Assembly: GCA_028023455.1 (NCBI GenBank)
Contig: JAQFVV010000018.1
Location: forward strand, 4,985,800 to 5,049,799
DNA length: 64,000 bases
Source: Epiperipatus broadwayi
Taxonomy: Eukaryota; Onychophora; Udeonychophora; Euonychophora; Peripatidae
Direction: 5' to 3'
Below the pieces are notes generated by a model, which did no database searches, was not told where the DNA came from, and was given only the letters and a program-made list of their open reading frames with translations. The position numbers and the translations under genes are program-made. Each line of letters begins with the position of its first letter. The first letter of the stretch is position 1. Of the stretch, positions 24,795 to 37,470 are shown piece after piece.

Positions 24795-25144
24795 AGCCAC
24801 AAGATGATCTGTTGATTTTATTCTGATTTATTGTATTGATTTTATACTGATTTCTTTATTCCCATCAATGATGATGATGGATGGTTATTTATTTTGAGTA
24901 TTACTTACTTTTACTTTATAATGCTGTTTGATAGTTAATTATGCTTTTAGTAGCTGGCTGGTCTGTCAATGTTTTCAGAGATTTTCTAATCTCATCCTCT
25001 TATAAAATATTATATTACTTATACATACTTTTTAAATTATAGATTATTGATTTTGTATTAATCTGGGAGTGATGATGTTTTACCATCACCCCAGGTTCAT
25101 ATCTTTTATTTCCACTTCCTGATACCACCTCATCCTGTTACAAA

Positions 25145-25162
25145 TGGTGCCCAACATGGGGC
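25145..25162 (+). other. Primer-binding site, tRNA-Lys type (internal 1)
   Basis: TGGTGCCCAACATGGGGC starts two bases after the LTR end. It differs from the complement of the animal tRNA-Lys 3' end (TGGCGCCCAACGTGGGGC) at two positions, both C-to-T or G-to-A changes at CpG. This is the best evidence that the flanking repeats are LTRs. Confidence 0.75.
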
Positions 25163-27887
25163 TGATGATGATCACATACTGGTGATCATCACTTCAAAAT
25201 TATCAACATGATCTTAAACCACACCTGAGAAAAAAATATGCATTTAATGCAGAATTAATTTTAAAAATTACTGTGAAATGTGACAAGAGTATTGATGATG
25301 ATTATAAAATAGTATTTTTCATGTATGTTTGGAGAGATTCATGTTTAAAGTTAAATAGAAAATCTATGATTTTGGAGATTGACTTTGGTGTTTGATTGTT
25401 GAAGTTTGTCTAGCTGTGTTTTCAGTTTTGATGATGTATGGAGATTTTTGTCATTGGCTTGAGAATGCAATGTTTTCATGCATTTCTGAGGGTGTTCTGT
25501 CTCCACTATTTGCTCCAACCTATTTTTTGTATTTTATATTGTTTGTCATTGAGCAGTTAACATAGTCCTGCCATGAGCAGTTAATATAGTCCTGCCATAA
25601 TTCCAGCCTCTAAGTCTCCAAAGAAAAGAAGCAAGGCATAAATTGTATTTCCCAGCCCATAAGACTCAAAAAAAGCAGGACATAGTTTTGTATTGTATTT
25701 TCCAGTTCCTCCATGAAAGAGGGCTTTGCAAGGTTTTTGCATTTTTTCTTATCATGGGTTGTAGTAGCTTATAGTGTCTCATTTGAGGTAGCACTTTTGG
25801 TGTTCATGGTGCATTGCGTACTTACAGTCTAATGGTTGAATTCCTTGTCTATCTCAAAATTGCAGATCACTATTCATTCTGTTAACTATAAAATGTCTGT
25901 CAGATCTCTAAATATATTGATGAGTACATAGTTTTATATATGAACTTTGTTTTCATTTTATATGTAAATTATGTACATATTGTTTAAAAGGTGTTTTATT
26001 TCTCTTTTCCTTTTCCTTCAGACCAGAGCAATGTAACCAGTTGGATTACATTGTACATACTAATATAGTGTGTGTGCATAAATATATATGTAAAATAAAT
26101 GAAAAGTAAAAATAAACACAGAATAAATTTTTGTAGATATTTTTCTATATTTCTTAAAATAAAATAATGATGAGTAAAGGGTTAAATAACTCTGGGTTTA
26201 AAATAATATTTTATTGTAAAATTAAATATTTTAAAAAGGTCTGAGAAATATTATTATTGTTCTGATTGTGAAATGTAAAAGCACAGTACTTGTTTTTGAA
26301 ATTTTTTTAATTAATTAAAATATGTATGTTTTCAAAGGGATTAGAGAGATAAAAATAAACACTCTGTTTTCAATCAAGGTGTTATTATCACCTTAGATGA
26401 TTCTATAAAAGGGATGATAACAAAATTAACTCCAATCTGGGTAATGATTTTTGAAGAGAACAGTCTGAATTGTAGTTTTTTGTAAGAGCTGAACAGAACA
26501 GCTTGGCTACTAAACCTTTTTGAGTAAGTGGCAGAAATTAGCTGACCAAAATGGATAGCTGCAGTTTGTTGTTATCTGTAGTAGAGAGTTGGTAGAATAG
26601 TTACCATAAATTGATATAGCTGAAGGAAAGATAGTAAACTGTTTTTCTTAGCAGGAGTTTGAATTTACATGGAGAAAAATGACCCACTTCTTTAAATTCA
26701 TAGCCTTAGAGAGGATGGTTGCTTGCCTGAAATCTATCAAACCAAGATGGCAGCTTGCCTGGAATAATCCTAGATAGAAAGAGACCAACTACAAATCAAG
26801 GTTTTACATGGAATGCATGCTTTTACCTGATGATGACAACAAACATGGATTATATTTTTCTGATGGACTAAAGGAACCAGGTTGCTAAATAAATAATTAT
26901 ATAGATGCTAACTATCTAAAAGCAGAGGAGCCCAGATAAACATATATGCAGCTGTGGTGAGTAGAGTTATATAAAATAATGAAATTTTAAATAATTTCTT
27001 TAGTAAAATGACATTTTAAAAGTGATGACTGAATTTGTTTTTTTTTCATATTTATGGTGGGTGTATAGTTGAGCAGGACTGCCTGGATGCAGTGTGTTCA
27101 TGATGCTCTGAAGTATAGGCTTGGCAATGTCTAGACCTAGATATTGAGCTCCCAGGGTAGTCCAGTGGTGTATATGTAGTCCTCATGAATAGGCCTTGGT
27201 CTCATGAATAGGCCTTGGTCTCATGAATAGACCTCATCTAAAGCCCCTAAGACTCACAAAAGATGAGCAGGGCTGGCTCAGTGCCTGATCTTTTTTTCTG
27301 GATACTATTTCTTATGGATGAGCTGTCTAGGTACTTAGAAGGGGTAGTGCTTAAAAATGAGGTATTTTTTCATGATATCATGTGGCATTGTGTACCTAGT
27401 CCATGCTTGTCTATCTACTTATTATGGCATGAAGAGCTGCAGTTCACATATTCACTTTTCCTCTCTCACCTTGCCTACTTCATCAGCATTAACTAATCAA
27501 ACGGAAAGACATTTTGAAATTTATATTTTCTTAATTCTATAAAATGACTTTATCTTTCATTTATTGAAAAAAAAAAGAGAAAGACATTTTAAATCAATCA
27601 ACAATCATCTGTCAAAATTTTAATAGTACTTGTTTCAAGGAAAAAAGACTATTCAGCAAAGAGAATTGAATTGCGAGAATAATCTGTAATTATTTTATTG
27701 TGATAAATACTAATATTTCTACATCTGTAAACACAGAACAAATAATTGAAATGAAAAAAAAGAAAATGAAGACTCACAGTCTAATGGAAAAAAACCCAAA
27801 GATGACACAACAAAAACAATAGAAAATAAAACAGATATCTCTGGCCAAGATAAACACAGAATTCTAAACAAGACAGCTACTGAAATC

Positions 27888-28226
27888 ATGGATAAAATTG
27901 CAGAAAGTCTTCCAGCAATTGAAAATATAACAAAAGAAAGCAAAAGAAAACAGCAAAAGGAAACAAAAAAGAGAGAAATTAAAAAAATCAAACCTAATGC
28001 AAAAGAACTCCAACCAGCAGAAATGAAAATTCAAGAAAAAGAAAAGAATATAGAAATGGAAACAGATGATGAACAACTAACTGATTCAGAATATGACAGT
28101 GAAAGTGATCATTTAAAACACGGGCACATAAACACAGACACATACAACCCACAAGCAACACCAGTTTTAAAAACCAAAAGTACAGACACAGAGACAATAC
28201 CAACAACAACTAAAAAAATAAAATAG
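27888..28226 (+). pseudogene. ORF1-like charged fragment of the LINE
   Basis: A lysine- and glutamate-rich low-complexity frame (about 112 codons, and open further upstream toward 27750) lies just before the endonuclease frame. Its position matches the C-terminal part of a LINE ORF1 protein, which normally binds element RNA. No RRM or zinc knuckle is visible, and the 5' part of ORF1 seems to be missing. Confidence 0.4.
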
Positions 28227-28271
28227 TCAACACATCTCAAAGCAAAAAAATCTATAAATCAAAAAACCAGT

Positions 28272-29000
28272 ATGATTATAAAGGTAGCTGCACTTAATGT
28301 AAGGGGTATAAACTCCAAGACAAAAATACAGAATATAAACAAATGGATACAAATCATACAACCAAGCATCTTGGGGCTCCTTGAAACTAAAATACATAGT
28401 GGATCAAAAATTGACCCAGCACAAGTCATGAGCACACAAGGTTTTTGTGCATGCTCAAGAGACTCATCTGCACCAGCCAGTGGGACAGGAATATACCTAA
28501 GCCGGAGTTGTCCCTTCACTACTTTCAAAATAATCTACATAGACTCAAACCTAATAATTACAACTTTTTACCACAAAAATCTCTCAATCAATATCATATA
28601 TGTATATATTCCACCAGGGCCAATTATAATCAATAGAATAATTGCAACAATAAACTCAATGCTGGCAAACAATCCTTACCCAACAATACTAACAGGGGAT
28701 TTTAATATGAACTACCAAAAGTTTGTTAATAAGTGGATTCACCAATTAGCAATACCACTTATGAGTGGAGAAGGATTCCTACCACCAAACTCCATATCCT
28801 TTTATAACAGCAGATATGGAACTCTGATAGACCTGATGTTCTATTCCCCAATGCTGCATCAAGCAATAGAAATGAGTCTATCCCCCACACATTTCTCAGA
28901 TCATGCAGTGCAAATAATAAAAATAAATCTAGATACAAACTATAACCAAAAATACTACCTACAGAAAACCATAAGAATTCTACTGCCAATCAATACATAG
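28272..29000 (+). pseudogene. LINE apurinic-type endonuclease domain
   Basis: A 242-codon frame carrying the exonuclease-endonuclease-phosphatase motifs in order: AALNVRG near the start, LLETKI (catalytic Glu), TGDFNMNY (Asp/Asn) and FSDHAV (Asp-His). This domain nicks target DNA to prime reverse transcription. The catalytic residues look intact. Downstream, the frame meets TAG at 28998, then frameshifts near 29130 and 29300 before the reverse transcriptase region, so no full ORF2 protein can be made. Confidence 0.85.
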
Positions 29001-29299
29001 GAAGTTTTTTTCTCAGAAATATATATAGCAATAAACAAACTAAATCAAATGGACCTTGACCCAATAACAAAATATATAGCTTTCACAGAAACCATATCTT
29101 ATAATATCAATCAAATGACAAAAAACAACCCCACCAACAAAACTCATAACATTGGCAGAAGAAATACATAAAAAGATCATAACAGCAAAACCAATCAAAA
29201 ATAACCAAGAAATCATTGTTAAACTTACACAACTATACAATCAAACATGTAACCAATTAAAACTATATTGCCATCAAAAAGAAAAAAATATGTTTAACA

Positions 29300-31423
29300 G
29301 AACAACACACTTGGACCCGTGGTTACATTAGGTGGGCATTAGGATATCCCTCAACTAACAAAGTACCTATGGCAATTAAAACAGGAAATAAAGTGATAAC
29401 AGGCTATAACATGATAGAACCCATCTTTCAATACTTCAGAAGTAAACTCACAACAAACAACCAATGGAAGATCCCAGAAAATTACTTTGGAAAACCTGAA
29501 AATGAAAACCCCTATAAAATAGAAGATTTTGCAAGAATACTCACAACATTACAAAGCACTTGTCACCCAGGACCACCCGGGATCCCAAAATTTGTACTAA
29601 CTCATCTAAGTCAATTTACAAACAAATTATTATGTCAACTAGCAAATCAACTTTCACAAAAATTATATAACATACAAGGTCTAATCCCAATATCAATGGT
29701 CCCTTTCATGAAAAAAATAGAATCCATCTCGGAAATTACAAATTTAAGACCCATTTCAATGGAGCCATTAGGAATCAAAATTTTAGAAAAAGTACTAAAA
29801 GAAAAGATAGAGCCCTACATCTTACCAATAATATCGGAACATCAATATGCTAAAAAAGGGTCATCAACAGGCCAAGCAGCTCTAATTTTTAAAACAATAG
29901 TAAATTCAACAATAAAAAGAAAAAAACATGGGCCCATGGTAGTACAATTGGATTTTGAGAGTGCCTTTGACTCTGTCCCCATCAACAAACTAATCAATCA
30001 ATTAAAAAAAACAAAAATACCAAGAACAATCTTATACACAATAGCCAACCTACTCCTAAATAGGGAGATACACATTATGCTAAATGGAAGAACATCACCC
30101 ACTTTCTATCCTAAGCAATCCATTCCCCAGGGATCCCCACTAAGTACACTAATCTTCACACTATACATAAACCCTCTACTTGAAAAAATCAAGGAAAAAT
30201 TACAAGGAATCAAATACCAAACACCAATATTTACATACCCTGTATAGCATACATGGATGATGTTACGATTTTTCTAACTTCAAAGAAACAACTACATATA
30301 CTCCAAAAAATAATAGAAGACTATACAACAAAATTTCATCTGAAAATAAATACTAATAAATCAGCTGTGTGGTCAATTTTTACTGGGAAAACCAACACAC
30401 AAATATACCAAGGAAAACCGAATAAGTTTCTGGGTTTCCCATTTCATTTGGGAATGGGGCAGATGAGAAGAAAAATACAAGACAAAATATTAACACAAAC
30501 AGAAAGAATCACAGACTCACTTGCTAAATCATAACTTTCTCTATACTCAAAGGTTGCTCTCTTCAACCAACTGATAATGACAAAAATCACATACTACCTA
30601 CCAGTGATAAAGTTTACCAAAAAATTTATATCAACAGTAAACTCCATGTGCAATAAACTACTTTGGAATAAAAAGGTGGTAGCAATTTCAATGAGGCAAT
30701 AAACTTGACTTATGGAATAAAAAGGTGGTAGCAATCTCAATGAGACAAATAAGCCAACCCACAAAACTAAATGGACTTGGACTACATATAATTTCAACTT
30801 TCTACACACAAAAAATAATAAACTTGCTGATTACAACATTTAAAAGTTTCCAAATATTCAAAAAATAGTAGATATAATACCCACTGACCGACCACAATCT
30901 CCCAAAGACAACTATATAGCCACACTTTTAGACAGCATAAGAAATCAAAGGGGCAAAATAACCCTGTCTAACCCAATTAAATACACATATTGGTACATAG
31001 ATAGCCTAATAGAGCAGACACAACAAGATATCAGACAACAAAATGGTCCTTGAAATAAACAATGCACAGCTCCTAAAAAAATATAAAAATTGGTACCTGG
31101 AGCCTAAATTCTTTGACTTCATAGTCAAAGTAAACCTGAATGCCTTGCCTACATCACATTCCATCCATTTTAAAAGGTTCTTTACGAAAATAGACCCACT
31201 GTGCAGATTGTGCCAAAGAGAAGAAGAAACACAAGACCATTTTCTAAACGATTGTCTGGGATTGGAAAAGGTAAGACAAATAATGATAAACAACTACCAT
31301 CAGAAAGACACAACAATGGCAAAAATTCTCCAGGTATACAAAAAAAATGCAATCCCAACAATAAGAGCAGCAACATTTAGCTTGTATGCATATTGGTACA
31401 CCAGATATAAATTCCAATTTTGA
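29300..31423 (+). pseudogene. LINE reverse transcriptase and C-terminal zinc motif
   Basis: The main frame (29369-30247, open upstream to about 29310 through RWALGYPSTNK) has LRPISMEPLG, motif A (LDFESAFDSV) and motif B (IPQGSPLSTLIFTLY). A frameshift near 30236 moves the active-site motif AYMDDVTIF into the next frame (30253-30534). Beyond it a roughly 50-bp tandem duplication (TGGAATAAAAAGGTGGTAGC twice, 30664 and 30716) and more breaks follow. Then 31043-31423 carries CRLC...H...C, the zinc motif found near the end of many LINE ORF2 proteins. It is therefore a dead copy, though every catalytic motif can still be read. Confidence 0.85.
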
Positions 31424-31873
31424 CTACAATGCAAAACAAAACCTCAGCACTTTCCACCACAAGCTAGAAAAAATAAAAGAAAGGGATAACATGCTAACAT
31501 TGCCGGATATTTTTGCTGCAACTTGGTCACTATTTAAATTAAAATCAGCACTATAATTGAAAAACAGTACCAAAACCGCAAGACCCACACATGGCAGGGT
31601 CCATCAACATAATGTATTATATAAAAAAAAATTAGACAAACTAAATCCAAGCAACTTTGGACACCTTAAAAATAGCAAAAACACAAAGAACTCAAGAGAA
31701 AGCTCCTTCTCTCATATATCTGTAAACAAACTTATTGTCCAACAGAACTGTAAAGACACAGGAAGACATGCTTCCTGTGTAAGCCCAATCTTACCGTTGT
31801 AATCATTGTTTTTTTATCAATAAAGTATGCTTTGAAACATATGTAGATAAATTAATATATTGCACATCTGTGC

Positions 31874-31973
<100 letters not shown>

Positions 31974-32228
31974 TTTCAGTAAACCTACTATGTAAAATGT
32001 ATTTCATTTAACTGAAACTTTAATCATTTATTGTATTTTTATATAATTTAAGATTTTGATAATTATTTTGTAGCATGTCAAATAGGGTATTTCATGCACA
32101 CACATTATTTCATGCACACACATGTATATGTGTGTATGTTTTCAATTATAACACATATGTAAATTTTAATCATTTTTGTTGTTATTGAATGTCAATTAAA
32201 ATAGATTAATTGTATAATAGAATATATA

Positions 32229-33363
32229 TGTAAACCATAGTAATAACATGAATTGTAACTTGTAATTTTGTAAATTAATGTGACAATTAAAATTTTGAAT
32301 AGCAATTATGTAAATCACAAATATAATAATTATTTTATGTTTAATTGAAATGTCTTCATCATATATTATAAAACACATGTCTGTGTATATATATAAACTA
32401 ATTAAAAAATAATGCAGTTAATGTAATAATTTGAATTTTGTAGTAATCTTGTAAATTTATCATTCAAAATCAGAACCCTTAACCTATAAGACCTTAAATA
32501 TCATTTTTTTATTGTTATTAATAAACTTATTTAATTGTTAAAAATTGTTTCCATCATCTCTTGGTCACATACAGTAATAGAGCTTGTGTTTTCTGAGCTA
32601 CATTCTTGCATGGGATGAATATATAAATGGGGATGTGTATATTAGTGCTTTTGGGGCATACGGAAATTATCAATCATCATCATCCTTGTTGGCACAAAAG
32701 AGAATACTATTTAAAGCCCATGCACTATATTTTATTTTAGTTTAGCCTTATTAGGAGTTATGTTTATAGTTGGCCAGTACAAGTGGCCAGAGCATTGATG
32801 ATGATCAGCATGTTTTAAATGTCCCAGCATTATTGTTTCAATTTCTGATTGTTGTGTATTTTAATTGATGGGCAATAAGCTGGTGCATCCAAGTAATGTT
32901 TAAATAATTTCCCAAGGTGGCAAAGGCTCAATAGTTAGCCTAAGTCTACAGAAGACCCATTTCAAATTCAGTCATAAGATTGTCTGTTGATTTATATTTT
33001 TTATGGTTCAAATCCAACCACAAGATGATCTGTTGATTTTATTCTGATTTATTGTATTGATTTTATACTGATTTCTTTATTCCCATCAATGATGATGATG
33101 GATGGTTATTTATTTTGAGTATTACATACTTTTACTTTATAATGCTGGTTGATAGTTAATTATGCTTTTAGTAGCTGGCTGGTCTCTCAGGGTTTTCAGA
33201 GATTTTCTAATCTCATGCTCTTATAAAATATTATATTACTTATACATACTTTTTAAATTATAGATTATTGATTTTGTATTAATCTGGGAGTGATGATGTT
33301 TTACCATCACCCCAGGTTCACACCTTTTATTTCCACTTCCTGATCCCACCTCATCCTGTTACA
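32229..33363 (+). repeat. LTR 2 (middle, 1135 bp)
   Basis: Starts TGTAAACCATAG and ends CTGTTACA, followed by a primer-binding site, so it serves as 3' LTR of the first unit and 5' LTR of the second. Its block GTTTTCTGAGCTACATTCTT differs from LTR 1 and LTR 3. Its TATA box is at 32620-32627. Confidence 0.75.
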
Positions 33364-33365
33364 AA

Positions 33366-33383
33366 TGGTGCCCAACATGGGGC
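33366..33383 (+). other. Primer-binding site, tRNA-Lys type (internal 2)
   Basis: The same 18-base site as at 25145, with the same two CpG-type changes, two bases after the LTR end. The changes therefore predate the duplication of the unit, or happened in its source element. Confidence 0.75.
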
Positions 33384-35996
33384 TGATGATGATCACATAC
33401 TGGTGATCATCACTTCAAAATTATCAACATGGTCTTAAACCACACCTGAGAAAAAATATGCATTTAATGCAGAATTTTAAAAATTACTGTGAAATGTGAC
33501 AAGAGTATTGATGATGATTATAAAATAGTAATTTTCATGTATGTTTGGAGAGGTTCATGTTTAGAGTTAAATAGAAAATCTATGATTTTGGAGATTGACT
33601 TTGGTATTTAATTGTTGAAGTTTGTCTAGCTGTGTTTTCAGTTTTGATGATGTATGGAGATTTTTGTCATTGGCTTGAGAATGCAATGTTTTCATGCATT
33701 TCTGAGGGTGTTCTGTCTCCACTATTTGCTCCAACCTATTTTTTGTATTTTATATTGTTTGTCATTGAGCAGTTAACATAGTCCTGCCATGAGCAGTTAA
33801 CATAGTCCTGCCATAATTCCAGCCTCTAAGTCTCCAAAGAAAAGAAGCAAGGCATGAATTGTATTTCCCAGCCCATAAGACTCAAAAAAGCAGGGCATAG
33901 TTTTGTATTCCCCCCCATAAAACTCTAAAAAAAAAGGGGGTGGTTTTGTATTTTCCAGTTCCTCCATGAAAGAGGACTTTGCAAGGTTTTTGCATTTTTT
34001 CTTATCATGGGTTGTAGTAGCTTATAGTGTCTCATTTGAGGTAGCACTTTTGGTGTTCATGGTGCATTGCGTACTTACAGTCTAATGGTTGAATTCCTTG
34101 TCTATCTCAAAATTGCAGATCACTATTCATTCTGTTAACTATCAAATGTCTGTCAGATCTCTAAATATATTGATGAGTACATAGTTTTAGATATGAACTT
34201 TGTTTTGATTTTATATGTAAATTATGTACAATATTGTTAAAAAGGTGTTTTATTTCTCTTTTCCTTTTCCCTCAGACCAGGGCAATGTAACCAGTTGGAT
34301 TACATTGTACACACTAATATAGTGTGTGTGCATAAATATATATGTAAAATAAAGGAAAAGTAAAAATAAACACAGAATAAATTTTTGTAAATATTTTTCT
34401 ATATTTCTTAAAATAAAACAATGATGAGTAAAGGGTTAAATAACTCTGGGTTTAAAATAATATTTTATTGTAAAATTAAATATTTTAAAAAGGTCTGAGA
34501 AATATTATTATTGTAATTCTAATTGTGAAATGTAAAAGCACAGTACTTGTTTTTGAAATTTTTTTAATTAATTAAAATATGTATGTTTTCAAAGGGATTA
34601 GAGAGATAAAAAAAACACTCTGTTTTCAATCAAGGTGTTATTATCACTTTAGATGATTCTATAAAGGGGCTGATAACAAAATTAGCTCCAGTCTGGGTAA
34701 TGATTTTTGAAGAGAAGTCTGAATTGTAGTTTTTTGTAAGAGCTAAACAGAACAGCTTGGCTACTAAACCTTTTTGAGTAAGTGGCAGAAATTAGCTGAC
34801 TAAAATGGATAGCTGCAGTTTGTTGTTATCTGTAGTAGAGAGTTGGTAGAATAGTTACCATAAATTGATGTAGCTGAAGGCAAGATAGTAAACTGTTTTC
34901 CTTAGCAGGAGTTTGAATTTACATGGAGAAAAATGACCCACTTCTTTATGCTGAAATTCATAGCCTTAGAGAGGATGGTTGCTTGCCTGAAATCTATCAA
35001 ACCAAGACAGCTGCTTGCCTGGAATAATCCTAGATAGAAAGAGACCAACTACAAATCAAGATTTTACATGGATTGCATGCTTTTACCTGATGATGACAAC
35101 AAACATGGATTATATTTTTCTGATGGACTAAAGGAACCAGGTTGCTAAATAAATAATTATATAGATGCTAACTATCTAAAAGCAGAGGAGCCCAGATAAA
35201 CATATATGCAGCTGTGGTGAGTAGAGTTATATATAATAACGAAATTTTAAATAATTTCTTTAGTAAAATGACATTTTAAAAGTGATGCCTGAATTTGTAC
35301 TTTTCATGTTTATGGTGGGTGTATAGTTGAGCAGGACTGCCTGGATGCAGTGTGTTCATGATGCTCTGAAGTATAGGCTTGGCACTGTCTAGACCTAGAT
35401 ATTGAGCTCCCAGGGTAGTCCAGTGGTGTATATGTAGGCCTCATGAATAGGCTTTGGTCTCATGAATAGGCCTCATATAAAGCCCCTAAGACTCACAAAA
35501 GATGAGCAGGGCTGGCTCAGTGCCTGATCTTTTTTTCTGGATACTATTTTTTATGGATGATCTGTCTAGGTACTTAGAATGGGTAGTGCTTAAAAATGAG
35601 GTATTTTTTCATGATATCATGTGGCATTGTGTACCTAGTCCATGCTTGTCTATCTACTTATCATGGCATGAAGAGCTGCAGTTCACATATTCACTTTTCC
35701 TCTCTCACCTTGCCTACTTCATCAGCATTAACTAATCAAACAGAAAGACATTTTGAAATTTATATTTTCTTAATTCTATAAAATGATTTTATCTTTCATT
35801 TATTGAAAAAAAAAAAAAAGAGAAAGACATTTTAAATCAATCAACCATCATCTGTCAAAATTTTAATAGTACTTGTTTCAAGGAAAAAAGACTATTCAGC
35901 AAAGAGAATTGAATTGCGAGAATAATCTGTAATTATTTTATTGTGATAAATACTAATATTATGTAGATAAATTAATATATTGCACATCTGTGCAAA

Positions 35997-35999
<3 letters not shown>

Positions 36000-36079
<80 letters not shown>
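36000..36079. repeat. (TA)n tract in Y copy D
   Basis: 80 bp of TA dinucleotides. Confidence 0.95.
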
Positions 36080-36082
<3 letters not shown>

Positions 36083-36337
36083 TTTCAGTAAACCTACTAT
36101 GTAAAATGTATTTCATTTAACTGAAACTTTAATCATTTATTGTATTTTTATATAATTTAAGATTTTGATAATTATTTTGTAGCATGTCAAATAGGTTATT
36201 TCATGCACACATGTTATTTCATGCACACACATGTATATGTGTGTATGTTGTCAATTATAACACATATGTAAATTTTAATCATTTTTGTTGTTATTGAATG
36301 TCAATTAAAATAGATTAATTGTATAATAGAATATATA

Positions 36338-37470
36338 TGTAAACCATAGTAATAACATGAATTGTAACTTGTAATTTTGTAAATTAATGTGACAATTAAA
36401 ATTTTGAATAGCAATTATGTAAATCACAAATATAATAATTATTTTATGTTTAATTGAAATGTCTTTATCATATATTATAAAACGCATGTCTGTGTATATA
36501 TATATAAACTAATTAAAAAATAATGCAGTTAATGTAATAATTTGAATTTTGTAGTAATCTTGTAAATTTATCATTCAAAATCAGAACCCTTAACCTATAA
36601 GACCTTAAATATCATTTTTTTATTGTTATTAATAAACTTATTTAATTGTTAAAAATTGTTTCCATCATCTCTTGGTCACATACAGTAATAGAGCTTATGT
36701 TCTCTGAGATAGATTTGTGCACGGGATGAGTATATAAATGGAGATGTATATATTAGTGCTTTGGGGGCATTGAGTGATGATCAATCATCATCATCCTGGT
36801 TGGCACAAAAGAGAATACTCTTTAAAGCCCATGCACTATATTTTATTTTAGTTTAGCCTTATTAGGAGTTATGTTTATAGTTGCCCAGTACAAGTGGCCA
36901 GAGCATTGATGATGATCAGCATGTTTTAAATGTCCCAGCATTATTGTTTCAATTTCTGATAATTGTGTATTTTAATTGATGGGCACTAAGCTGGTGCATC
37001 CATGTTATGTTTAAATAATTGCCCAAGGTGGCAAAGGCTCAGTAGTTAGCATAGTGTACAGAAGACCCATTTCAAATCCACTCACAAGGTTACCAGTTGA
37101 TTTATATTTTTTATGGTTCAAATCCAGCCACAAGATGGTCTGTTGATTTTATTTTGATTTATTGTATTGATTTTATACTGATTTCTTTATTCCCATCAAG
37201 GATGATGATGGATGGTTATTTATTTTGAGTATTACTTACTTTTACTTTATAATGCTGGTTGATAGTTAATTATGCTTTTAGTAGCTGGCTGGTCTCAGGG
37301 TTTTCAGAGATTTTCTAATCTCATGCTCTTATAAAATATTATATTGCTTATACATACTTTTTAAATTATAGATTATTAATTTTGTATTAATCTGGGAGTG
37401 ATGATGTTTTACATCACCCCAGGTTCACATCTTTTACTTCCACTTCCTGATACCACCCCATCTCATTACA
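36338..37470 (+). repeat. LTR 3 (right end, 1133 bp)
   Basis: Starts TGTAAACCATAG and ends CTCATTACA, followed directly by unrelated DNA with no primer-binding site, which fixes the right end of the element. Its TATA box is at 36731-36738. Confidence 0.75.

Larger units (their letters stand above)
23942..25142 (+). repeat. LTR 1 (1201 bp)
   Basis: Starts TGTAAACCATAG and ends CTGTTACA, the TG...CA form. It carries about 66 bp absent from the other two LTRs, including a perfect palindrome of GTATGGATATA with its complement around 24097-24130. It shares a variant block (GTTCTCTGAGATAGATTTGT near 24368) with LTR 3 but not LTR 2. Confidence 0.75.
27718..31840 (+). mobile_element. L1-like LINE inserted in internal region 1, defective
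   Basis: The uninterrupted homologue at 35950-35970 reads AATATTATGTAG. Here AATATT ends at 27717 and ATGTAG resumes at 31841, so the insert is about 4.12 kb with at most a 1-bp duplication. The plus strand is A-rich and G-poor, unlike the neighbouring DNA. Order: ORF1-like charged tail, endonuclease, reverse transcriptase, and a Cys-His zinc motif at the C-terminus. The 3' end has AATAAAG shortly before TTTGAAACA and no poly-A tail. Several frameshifts make it inactive. The C-terminal C-x2-C-x8-H-x4-C and the A-rich sense strand suggest the L1/Tx1 side of the LINE tree, but the clade is not settled. Confidence 0.85.
33364..36337 (+). repeat. Internal region 2 with uninterrupted Y copy D
   Basis: 33364-34285 matches the left part of internal region 1. 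34286-36337 is Y copy D, ending directly at LTR 3. The only special difference is a C- and A-rich insertion near 33910-33950. No gag or pol frame is seen. The 77-codon MSRAGSVPD frame at 35502 is preserved, as in the other copies, but has no recognisable domain. Confidence 0.7.
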
